Shown one piece after another: positions 18,801 through 24,503 of a stretch of DNA of 64,000 bases. Below the pieces are notes generated by a model. That model saw only the letters and a program-made list of their open reading frames with translations, did no database searches and was not told where the DNA came from. Made by a program: the position numbers and the translations under genes. How positions within the stretch are numbered: position 1 is the stretch's first letter; every line of letters starts with the position of its first letter. The DNA is taken from assembly GCA_017798125.1 (NCBI GenBank), contig CP059070.1, positions 2,170,001 to 2,234,000 on the forward strand, in the 5' to 3' direction. This DNA comes from Cryomorphaceae bacterium. GTDB lineage: Bacteria > Bacteroidota > Bacteroidia > Flavobacteriales > ECT2AJA-044.

Positions 18801-20281
18801 CGGCAGAAGCCGCTAAGTATTATATGGCCGATACCCTCCTTGAGGGTTATGGGGTTGAAAAAATGGCGGTGGCCGATGCCTGGATTTATCCGGACTCAGG
18901 TTTTGTAGCCATACGAGACAATGCCAAAATGGATCGATTGGATAATTCTCGTGTTGAAGTGCTGAGGGATGACCCCTACCATCAATTCTATGAAGCCAAT
19001 GTTCGTGTTCGAGGACGTCTGGATTATAGAGGTCGTTCGAAAATCGACTATCTAGATCGCTTTTCTGAGGCCTTCCCTATCCCGATCGACACCATGTGGG
19101 TCGATACGGCCTATCAGACCAACGCACACGGTGTTGTTCCGGCGGATCAGGAATTCTACCTCTCTCCTTTCTTCAGCTTTGAGGGCGAGGTCTTTATCTT
19201 GGGGAATGACCCGAACTACATCTTTGACGGATATACGGAAATCCAACATGCCTGTGAGGCTATTCTAACCGACAAAATTCCTTTCCGGTCCACCATTGAT
19301 CCAGAGCGGATTGCGGTTGATCTGAGCCGATTGGAGGCAGATCGTGCACGGAACCAGTTATTCTCGGGACTCTTCTATAATGCAGATCCCGTGGATATGA
19401 CCAGTAATTTTCTCTCCAAGAAGGCAAATGCCTATTCTGAGCCCAATTTCTCAAGTACCGGTTGGCTGATTTATGATGAGGGTAGCAATGAATATCGCAT
19501 TGCGAGTGAGGAGAAACTGGAAGATTCGGACCACCCGTCCCAACTCATGGCCTTCAACAACAAAACGTGTGAAGTTCGCGGAACAGGAACCTTTGATCTC
19601 GATAATGACCTGAGCGGTGTTGCCCTCAACACCTGGGGTGCGTATTCTCATGACCTTACTCGCGATACCATTGAAATGGACCTGTTTATGGGTATTGGAT
19701 TCTTCTTTACTGAGGAAGCCCTCGAACTCATGGCCGCGAACATCAACAATGACAATATTCTCAAAGGGATTGATCTAGATCGCGACGTCTATCGTGAGGC
19801 ATTGATTGCCCTACTGGGTAAAGAAGCGGCCTTAGTCTACATGGAGGAGATTCGCACCTATGGTTCCGTAGAGAAGCTGCCAAAAGAGCTCAGAACGATG
19901 ACGCTCGTGCTCACGGACGTGGAATGGGCTTGGAACGATTACACCAGCAGCTACCTTACCATAGGTGACATTGGTATCGGGAGCATTGGGCCCATTCAGG
20001 TCAATAAAAAGGTTCGAGGAAAGATTGAACTGGTGAGGAAACGGCGCCAAGACGAGTTCTACATGTACTTTGAGTTGGATCGACGCAATTGGTACTATTT
20101 CTCCCTTCGCAGGAACATAATGCAGTGCTTGTCTTCTGATGAAGCCTTTAATGATGTGATTAAGGACTTAAGCCTGAACAAGCGACAAGCGAAGCTGGAC
20201 GATGGAACGTATTTCCAATACACTATCTCAACTCGACGTCGTGTAGATCAGTGGCTTTCTCGATTCGAAGAATTCTATTAG
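15872..20281 (+). CDS. 1469-residue exported protein of unknown function
   Basis: Signal peptide MKKSLILLLILWASSAWAQ, then a short helical segment (to about residue 170) and a long beta-rich body with many aromatic and acidic residues and repeated short strands (for example YYEGGFSVEGDRFIGYG, AFNGQFYSGDIFPMFEEDL). Residues about 455-540 differ: a helical stretch with IEEIAQYLQMEEYQCKLLMMDMTI that resembles a winged-helix or small helical domain. No T9SS tail, TonB box or lipobox is recognised. It is coupled to prmA by a four-base overlap. It could be a periplasmic or cell-surface scaffold, but I do not recognise the family by name. Confidence 0.7.
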   Translation: MKKSLILLLILWASSAWAQRLREFSEDGPQFLEQLGTYMLEGQNGETTVATMELFAAYWNSGVYTPEEETAIIETANRMLKKRVRSYPGFIDYVESLIAVVDLGNDPVTTTWFQATSDIVSAQSGRRIDQFMLRSKELLRDSVLFRSQALEWKFLGDLRAFVQSEPGVIETEEGALVCYAKGDSSVVFNTVIRFDLMEDRLTGVGGEVFWTRAGISADSLLAQLDEYEIQTTKTKWSADSVTLYSQFYIAEPMLGSFEENILASAREGNYRFPIFNSYNKEFQIPDIVEGVYYEGGFSVEGDRFIGYGTDDRKALMLFDFEDEARVKALSNRFVLRDDEILGGDCRLTILIEEDSMFHPKIQLRFFKEDRVLSLFREDEGLAQRPYSNSYHKVEMYFDRLEWDMDEPVMKLSNLQAGEVNPVVLESVNFYRDERFDQLQGMDDSNVLYVLKRMWERADHQDEFWIEEIAQYLQMEEYQCKLLMMDMTIMGFVNYDLEKGRVKFEQKMFDYINARGGFIDYDIIRFISMAEQQNGRLNLLNQDLELYGVRPILLSDSQKVVLFPAGGQVVLKENRDFNFAGVIQAGRFDFMGRDFFFEYQNFRVNMNVIDSMKFLVPSFDADEYGRRELVPIRNKLQNMTGELFIDRPNNKSSRERYPEYPIFRSGNDSYVYWDDRRIYNGVYDRSKVYFHVEPFEIDSLDTFETEGLAFNGQFYSGDIFPMFEEDLKVMRDYSLGFVTTTPGGGYPAYGGKGRYRDTIKVSNAGIEGKGELDYITSTTYTRNSLFFLDSMNAVADTFLLRPQLSGTEYPPARALVASVHWEPYNDVMFINNTKENPFDIFDVHASHRGFLALRPSGLEGGGRTDFENAQTNASLYRFDHHRIYSDRLNFKVRLTAESPWAFGLDNARGDIDFAQRRGEFTLRDPAFALHVIENQYDVYMDHAVWDMDAKTFDLNQMTSGRPAYMVSTREAQDSLNYTAEAAKYYMADTLLEGYGVEKMAVADAWIYPDSGFVAIRDNAKMDRLDNSRVEVLRDDPYHQFYEANVRVRGRLDYRGRSKIDYLDRFSEAFPIPIDTMWVDTAYQTNAHGVVPADQEFYLSPFFSFEGEVFILGNDPNYIFDGYTEIQHACEAILTDKIPFRSTIDPERIAVDLSRLEADRARNQLFSGLFYNADPVDMTSNFLSKKANAYSEPNFSSTGWLIYDEGSNEYRIASEEKLEDSDHPSQLMAFNNKTCEVRGTGTFDLDNDLSGVALNTWGAYSHDLTRDTIEMDLFMGIGFFFTEEALELMAANINNDNILKGIDLDRDVYREALIALLGKEAALVYMEEIRTYGSVEKLPKELRTMTLVLTDVEWAWNDYTSSYLTIGDIGIGSIGPIQVNKKVRGKIELVRKRRQDEFYMYFELDRRNWYYFSLRRNIMQCLSSDEAFNDVIKDLSLNKRQAKLDDGTYFQYTISTRRRVDQWLSRFEEFY
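16660..16675 (+). repeat. dispersed palindrome, copy 5
   Basis: ATC-GGC-CCG-TG-AGG-GCA; outermost pair missing. Within the 1469-residue gene. Confidence 0.55.
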
Positions 20282-20290
20282 AGCTTTTCG

Positions 20291-20298
20291 TACTTTTG
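20291..20298 (+). promoter_or_regulatory. -7 promoter box upstream of clpS
   Basis: TACTTTTG fits TAnnTTTG exactly, 18 bases before the clpS ATG. No strong -33 partner is seen. Confidence 0.55.
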
Positions 20299-20315
20299 CA
20301 CTGTAAATCAAGACA

Positions 20316-20585
20316 ATGATAGAAGAAGTACTGGAAATAGTTGAGCAAAAAGAGAAGCTGGTTCGCAATCGAGAGCTTGTCTTGCACAATGATGAAGTGA
20401 ACACCTTTGATCACGTCATCGATTGCTTGATCCGAATTTGTGGTCATGATTTGCTCCAAGCAGAGCAATGTACCATGATTGTCCACTACAATGGAAAGTG
20501 CACAGTTAAGACGGCTGAATTTGACAAGCTCAAGCCTATGTGGTCTGCACTTGTAGAAGAAGGTTTGAACGCAGAGATTCAATAG
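20316..20585 (+). CDS. clpS: ATP-dependent Clp protease adaptor ClpS
   Basis: 89 residues. ClpS binds N-degron substrates and delivers them to ClpAP-type proteases. The core LHNDEVNTFDHVIDCLIRICGHDLLQAEQCTMIVHYNG reads as ClpS: the LxNDxxNTxxxV motif, then helix, then the HxxG-like segment. The N-terminal extension is short. It has its own -7 box and is closed by a strong terminator shared with the convergent tRNA gene. No clpA or clpC gene is in the window. Confidence 0.9.
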   Translation: MIEEVLEIVEQKEKLVRNRELVLHNDEVNTFDHVIDCLIRICGHDLLQAEQCTMIVHYNGKCTVKTAEFDKLKPMWSALVEEGLNAEIQ

Positions 20586-20608
20586 TAAGAACAAGACTTT
20601 TTAAATAG

Positions 20609-20650
20609 GAAAAGCCGCTGTATCCATTGATAACAGCGGCTTTTCTTTTC
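20609..20650 (+). terminator. bidirectional terminator between clpS and tRNA-Arg
   Basis: AAAAGCCGCTGT (20610-20621) pairs with ACAGCGGCTTTT (20633-20644), a perfect 12-bp stem with a T-rich tail on the plus strand and a T-rich tail on the minus strand as well. It starts four bases beyond the tRNA 3' end, so it should terminate both transcripts. Confidence 0.88.
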
Positions 20651-20652
20651 CG

Positions 20653-20726
20653 TGACCCCGCAGGGATTCGAACCCCGAACCTCCTGATCCGTAGTCAGGT
20701 GCTCTATCCAGTTAAGCTACGGAGCC
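20653..20726 (-). tRNA. tRNA-Arg(ACG)
   Basis: A 74-nt cloverleaf on the minus strand. The acceptor stem GGCTCCG pairs with CGGGGTC (with G-U pairs) and the discriminator is A. The anticodon loop CTACGGA, closed by CCTGA/TCAGG, gives anticodon ACG. The T arm has GGTTCGAATCC. CCA is not encoded. A promoter box CAAAGATA (TATCTTTG on the minus strand) lies 11 bases upstream. Confidence 0.96.
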
Positions 20727-20736
20727 ATTGGGACGG

Positions 20737-20765
20737 CAAAGATAAAACAATCCACCAAAAAACAA
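20737..20765 (-). promoter_or_regulatory. promoter of tRNA-Arg
   Basis: Minus-strand -7 box TATCTTTG (20737-20744) with a TTG at 20763-20765, an 18-base spacer. This fits the Bacteroidota TTTG / TAnnTTTG promoter. Confidence 0.6.
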
Positions 20766-20823
20766 GACCTAAGAAAGAAAAGATGGATTGTGAATAACTA
20801 ATAGCCTCTATTCCAAGTAAATA

Positions 20824-20855
20824 ATTGGAATTACAAAATCAATCTCCTATTTTTG
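20824..20855 (+). promoter_or_regulatory. promoter of a small RNA in the AT-rich island
   Basis: ATTG at 20824-20827, a 20-base spacer, then TATTTTTG at 20848-20855, a perfect Bacteroidota promoter layout. Transcription would start near 20861 and run to the terminator at 21028-21074. No long ORF follows within that distance. Confidence 0.6.
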
Positions 20856-20958
20856 TGAGGATTATAAAGCAAAAAAGGCCTCACCTTTTTGGGTGAAACC
20901 AATTTGCAGGTTTAATCAAGATTTCTAAATCCTACGCTCTGTGTAGAATTAGGAGGTC

Positions 20959-21009
20959 ATGAACACAATGAGTGAGCGTTTAACCTACGCAACGCTCAAA
21001 GGTGTGTAG
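20959..21009 (+). CDS. possible 16-residue peptide within the small RNA
   Basis: ATG at 20959 opens MNTMSERLTYATLKGV followed by TAG. AGGAGG sits at 20951-20956, an unusually strong ribosome-binding sequence for this phylum but only two bases from the ATG. The peptide may be spurious, since the same bases form the GAGCGTT/AACGCTC hairpin. Listed because of the AGGAGG and its position between promoter and terminator. Confidence 0.2.
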   Translation: MNTMSERLTYATLKGV

Positions 21010-21027
21010 CATAATTAGGAAAAAGCT

Positions 21028-21074
21028 ACGGTCATGAAACATTGTTTACGGCAGTTTCGTGGCCGTGGTTTTTT
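21028..21074 (+). terminator. strong intrinsic terminator ending the small RNA
   Basis: ACGGTCATGAAAC (21028-21040) pairs with GTTTCGTGGCCGT (21054-21066) over 13 pairs with two G-U, a 13-nt loop, then six T at 21069-21074. Confidence 0.8.
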
Positions 21075-21452
21075 ATATACCCCTGTGACTTATTAGAATA
21101 CGAAGCCTTCCATTTCTTTAGGATTGAGAGGGTTACTCTTAATTACTGCTCGTCTGGTAAAACGAATCCGAGATAGGCAAGAATAATTTGGATAAGAGAT
21201 GTCATGATATTTGTTTTTGCGATTAAACCTGAGACAAATATCGAACAAGGTACAGTTACCCAACAGGAGAAAATATTCCAATTTGGACAACGCTAGTCAA
21301 GTAGCGCTCCTTCAAAGAACTATTACGGACTTTTTCAGTACGTTTACGAACAGCCTTAAAAAACGAATCCTTCCATCTTCATTTTCTTACACTACAAACA
21401 TCGTTAGTCCAAAGTACTAGGGAAACGATACTTTTTCATATTTTGGACAACG
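21075..21452. other. AT-rich non-coding stretch upstream of the first helical-repeat gene
   Basis: No convincing gene. It holds a perfect 8-bp inverted repeat (GATATTTG at 21206-21213, CAAATATC at 21234-21241), a possible 20-residue hydrophobic peptide on the minus strand (21143-21205), and two copies of TTTGGACAACG (21283-21293 and 21442-21452). The second copy directly precedes the ATG at 21453. Confidence 0.5.
21143..21205 (-). CDS. possible 20-residue hydrophobic peptide
   Basis: Minus-strand ATG at 21205 opens MTSLIQIILAYLGFVLPDEQ followed by TAA: one hydrophobic helix and a charged tail, the look of a small membrane peptide. Upstream on the minus strand is GATATTTG (at 21234-21241), one base off the -7 consensus, with TTG 18 bases before it. 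It overlaps a 65-codon ORF in another frame that looks non-coding. Very short, so it may be chance. Confidence 0.25.
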   Translation of the reverse strand: MTSLIQIILAYLGFVLPDEQ

Positions 21453-22865
21453 ATGGACAATCTTGAAAGGTGGAATCGCCTTAACCGATTCAACGCTAAA
21501 CTCTCTGATGCTGAAAAAGAAGTTGTAAGGCTTTATATGTCAGTGTTTTACGACAAGTATTCAAATGGTCCTTCCGTATACTCTCGACTATTTGAAGCTC
21601 TAGAGAGTAATATTGAATTCGCGAATTTACAATCAGAATTTTCAGACGATGCACTCAGAAAGAACCTAGATCGATTGGAGGAAAAGGTTCTTGAAGGTAT
21701 GAGCCTTGATGTCAATACTTCTAGACGAACCAGTTTTGATCAGGTAGATAGAGATTTCCTGCGCGTACTTACTTTGCTCAAGCATTATAAGGTTTTGGCG
21801 CTTTCAGGAAATGCGGTTGATACTATCCCTATACTTAGAAGACTCCTCAAGATTGCGAAGAGAATTGAGCAGTTTGATTTTGCCTTATTTGCATTATATC
21901 AGCTTGCAGATATATCCATTATGCGCGGTATGACACTTAAGTCCTTGGATGTTTTTCATCAAATAGAAAAATATGAGCGATTCAGAAGTTTATATGGAAA
22001 GGCCTTAACAACAAAACATCGCCTGTTCAAGATCTATACCATTGATAGCCCAAGTAAAAAACAAAAAGACTGGCTAGATTCATTGAATCAGGATCTAGAT
22101 GCTGTTACCACTGATGATGCCCCACCCTCAGCACTTAGAAACGCTTACTATGGGAAGCTTCTTTACTATGATAAGCTTAAAGACTACAAAAGCTGTCTTG
22201 AGATATGTGAATCTCTCGAAGTCTTGGTTAATGACAATTACGCTATTAGAAAAGAACGTGAGGTCACTACTATTCGAATTAATCGAGCACTATTTGGCAT
22301 CTTGGGTTATCAGTTCCAAGAATCACTCGAATTGATTGAGGATATTCTAAAGGCAGATCGATTAACTGACATCAATAAGTCCTTTCTATTTGCGCAGAGG
22401 TCCAGAATTCAGTTAATCCTTGGCGAATATGAGAACTGCCTGGAAGAATTACTTGGTTATATTCATTCGGATTGGTTCTCTAATACTTATGCGCCTCAAG
22501 TTCATTTTACCGCTGCAATGTGCCATTTCAAACTTGAACAATATCAAGATGCAATGAGGGTAATATCCGATCAGCCGGAGTTAAGAAAAGATAAATCCGG
22601 TTGGAACTTTTATTCTAGGGTTCTTCTAGTTCTCGGTTATTACCTATCTGGAAATGAGGATAGCGCAATCAACGAGTTGGAGAACTTCACGAGATACCTT
22701 CACGGTAAGGACTTAAATGAAAGGCAAAAGTTCCAGCGAAAAGTCTTGTCGCACTTGATTGAGGGTAAAGAGAAGGGAGATCTAGAATTCAATGGGAAAT
22801 TGGATTGGGATCCAACTTCTTCGGAGATTATTGATTTCAATGAATACATAGTTGGCCACCTGTAG
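21453..22865 (+). CDS. helical-repeat (TPR-like) protein, first of a paralogous pair
   Basis: 470 residues, no signal peptide, almost entirely helical. The N-terminus (LSDAEKEVVRLYMSVF...YSRLFEALES) resembles a Bacteroidota family of about 500-residue TPR-like proteins that begin with an SEKRYFKL-type segment followed by YxxLFxAI. Degenerate TPR helices follow, for example IAKRIEQFDFALFALYQLADISIMRG and RSRIQLILGEYENCLEELLGYI. Codon use is distinctly AT-richer than in flanking genes. The downstream gene (23031-24503) keeps the same order of segments (LLKIAKRIEQFDFALFALYQL here, ALRLAVKWGQFDLVSNILRQL there), so they are paralogues. Probably cytoplasmic protein or peptide binding; true role unknown. 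Confidence 0.75.
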   Translation: MDNLERWNRLNRFNAKLSDAEKEVVRLYMSVFYDKYSNGPSVYSRLFEALESNIEFANLQSEFSDDALRKNLDRLEEKVLEGMSLDVNTSRRTSFDQVDRDFLRVLTLLKHYKVLALSGNAVDTIPILRRLLKIAKRIEQFDFALFALYQLADISIMRGMTLKSLDVFHQIEKYERFRSLYGKALTTKHRLFKIYTIDSPSKKQKDWLDSLNQDLDAVTTDDAPPSALRNAYYGKLLYYDKLKDYKSCLEICESLEVLVNDNYAIRKEREVTTIRINRALFGILGYQFQESLELIEDILKADRLTDINKSFLFAQRSRIQLILGEYENCLEELLGYIHSDWFSNTYAPQVHFTAAMCHFKLEQYQDAMRVISDQPELRKDKSGWNFYSRVLLVLGYYLSGNEDSAINELENFTRYLHGKDLNERQKFQRKVLSHLIEGKEKGDLEFNGKLDWDPTSSEIIDFNEYIVGHL

Positions 22866-23030
22866 GTCGTTTTATCGATAGTAGAGGACATGAGTTGATT
22901 TTGGACTAAATAAGTCAAAAATCGAATTCTAATTATAGGATATTTTCTATTCATTTCATTCAAGGTGACACTTCAACTTTCAGTGCAGAACAATTCCTGT
23001 TTATACGACTCATTCAAAATCTCTTGCCAT

Positions 23031-24503
23031 ATGATCTTCCCAATTGAAATAAAGGAGATAATCGAGTGCAGTACTCCAAGAGAGCTCGGATACATAGAAC
23101 ATTTTCTACATTCCTTTAATTCGAAAATTGGCTCCACGAATAAATACATTGAGGATCTCTCTTGGATAGAGGATTCGAGTATTCAAGAAATTGAGTCCAT
23201 TGGAGGAACAAGAAGAAAAAGCTTTGAAAGGCTCTTTCTAAAATGCTACGAAGTACTAGCGTTTGGTTTTAATGTAACCAACCCCGATTCATTCAGGCGA
23301 TATGAAAAAGGAAAAATATTGATATATAAGTACTTACTGTTTTCTCAAGTTGCTTTGGCAAAAGAGAAACGAAGTCATTACCAGTACTTCCAAAAAAGGG
23401 CGTTGAGATTAGCAGTTAAATGGGGGCAATTTGATTTAGTATCAAATATTTTACGCCAGTTACATAAAGACTCGAAGTACCACGGTGAAGTAAAAAAGGC
23501 CCACTACTATAAAAGAAGGCTAGATCAGAACTCTGAACTAGAGAGAGGATACGGCACCATTGTCGAGCTCCTTAGTCGAGCAAACCTTCCTGACTTTTCT
23601 GGAATTAAGAAAGAGTCTGAGAAAGTTGAAATACTTCGTATGTACAACAGTCCAGTAGGACATGTAAGACTCAGAAGGGTCGTACTGTATGGCGTTATCA
23701 TGTTGTACTCGAAAGAAATTCACAAGAGTCTCGATCATTTGAAATATTCAAGTGAGGCAATTATTGAGTTGATCAATATCATTAAATCAAACCCTGAATA
23801 CTTCAATGAACGAGAGCTACCAATGGCCCTGAACAACAATCATATATTGAGTGCTTACAAGGGGGCTCTAGACCAGTCTTTCACAGGCTTCCAAGAGGAC
23901 ATTTCAAAACTACTGAAGTACAGGGCCGTGTATAGGCTTTATAGAATGAATGTCATGGTCGTGTCATTTTACCATGGAGAGTCTCCAATATTTTTGAATG
24001 ATGAAGACTGTAATTACAAGAGTGAAGAGAAGCTTATTTTGGCCGCATCTACTTTGGTAGTCGGTGAAACGAGTTTATCAGAATTAAACAGAATTCAAAT
24101 AGAAAGGAATGAAGAGGAAATCGATTTTTTCGTTAGAGTATACCAAATCCTCTGCTTTATAGGAAAGGATGACCTTGATCAGGCTGATCGTCTAATTTTC
24201 TCACTAAGGAAGTCCCTCTTGCTTACTAAGCCATTCTATGAAGAGTTTCATTCTATTATTCTTCAACTACTTTGGGAATGGTCAAATAAAGGCTTTCTAG
24301 GAGAAATAGATGACCTCTCCCCTGATCTATTTCAAGCCTTAAAGGAGCATTATGAAACAACTTGGAATCCCTTCTCCCCTGACCTCATTCCTCTTCATTT
24401 ATGGCGCAAAAAAGAAGGCATCCCGAATTACAGGGATGCCTATGCTCATTTGTTCGCTTGCAAACGGGAACGAGCCCGTAAGCAAGGAATTCTCTTTAAT
24501 TAG
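23031..24503 (+). CDS. helical-repeat (TPR-like) protein, second of the pair
   Basis: 490 residues from the ATG at 23031 (MIFPIEIKEIIECSTPRELG). A GTG at 22965 would add 22 residues with no homology to the first copy, so I prefer the ATG. Same architecture as its neighbour: EYIxxFLxSF-like start, YEVLAFG segment, ALRLAVKWGQFDL, and charged helices. AT-rich like its neighbour. The final 30 codons run over a terminator hairpin of the convergent minus-strand gene, and the stop codons of the two genes overlap. Function unknown. Confidence 0.72.
   Translation: MIFPIEIKEIIECSTPRELGYIEHFLHSFNSKIGSTNKYIEDLSWIEDSSIQEIESIGGTRRKSFERLFLKCYEVLAFGFNVTNPDSFRRYEKGKILIYKYLLFSQVALAKEKRSHYQYFQKRALRLAVKWGQFDLVSNILRQLHKDSKYHGEVKKAHYYKRRLDQNSELERGYGTIVELLSRANLPDFSGIKKESEKVEILRMYNSPVGHVRLRRVVLYGVIMLYSKEIHKSLDHLKYSSEAIIELINIIKSNPEYFNERELPMALNNNHILSAYKGALDQSFTGFQEDISKLLKYRAVYRLYRMNVMVVSFYHGESPIFLNDEDCNYKSEEKLILAASTLVVGETSLSELNRIQIERNEEEIDFFVRVYQILCFIGKDDLDQADRLIFSLRKSLLLTKPFYEEFHSIILQLLWEWSNKGFLGEIDDLSPDLFQALKEHYETTWNPFSPDLIPLHLWRKKEGIPNYRDAYAHLFACKRERARKQGILFN
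24408..24440 (-). terminator. terminator of the LVIVD/T9SS gene, nested in the helical-repeat gene
   Basis: On the minus strand GGCATCCC and GGGATGCC pair perfectly over 8 bp with an 8-nt loop, then TTCTTTTTTG. It is 60 bases past the stop of the minus-strand gene and inside the last codons of the plus-strand gene. A second hairpin (CTTGC/GCAAG and ACGGG/CCCGT, 24457-24486) lies between. Confidence 0.8.

Larger units (their letters stand above)
20861..21074 (+). ncRNA. probable independent small RNA, about 210 nt, class unknown
   Basis: Bounded by a good promoter (20824-20855) and a strong intrinsic terminator (21028-21074), with no long ORF between. Inside are several inverted repeats: TCACC/GGTGA at about 20881-20895, GAGCGTT/AACGCTC at about 20973-20998, and the terminator stem. 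It also holds two diverged tandem copies of one block (about 20931-20970 and 20986-21044), each with CCTACG, TGTAG, ATTAGGA and GGTCATGAA in that order. A 16-codon ORF (20959-21009) lies inside. It could be a 6S-like or regulatory RNA, or a leader with short peptides; I cannot place it in a known class by eye. Confidence 0.5.

Noticed and set aside
21034-21096. 20-codon plus-strand ORF starting MKHCLRQF
   Set aside because: It lies across the terminator stem and T run, so it would be cut off before its stop codon; treated as a chance frame.
21093-21290. 65-codon minus-strand ORF in the island leader
   Set aside because: Residue use looks random, no promoter suits its start, and a shorter, more peptide-like frame lies inside it.
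20727-24503. Mobile element with integrase or transposase at tRNA-Arg
   Set aside because: No integrase, transposase or clear attachment-site repeat is seen; the accessory block is described without claiming a mobile element.
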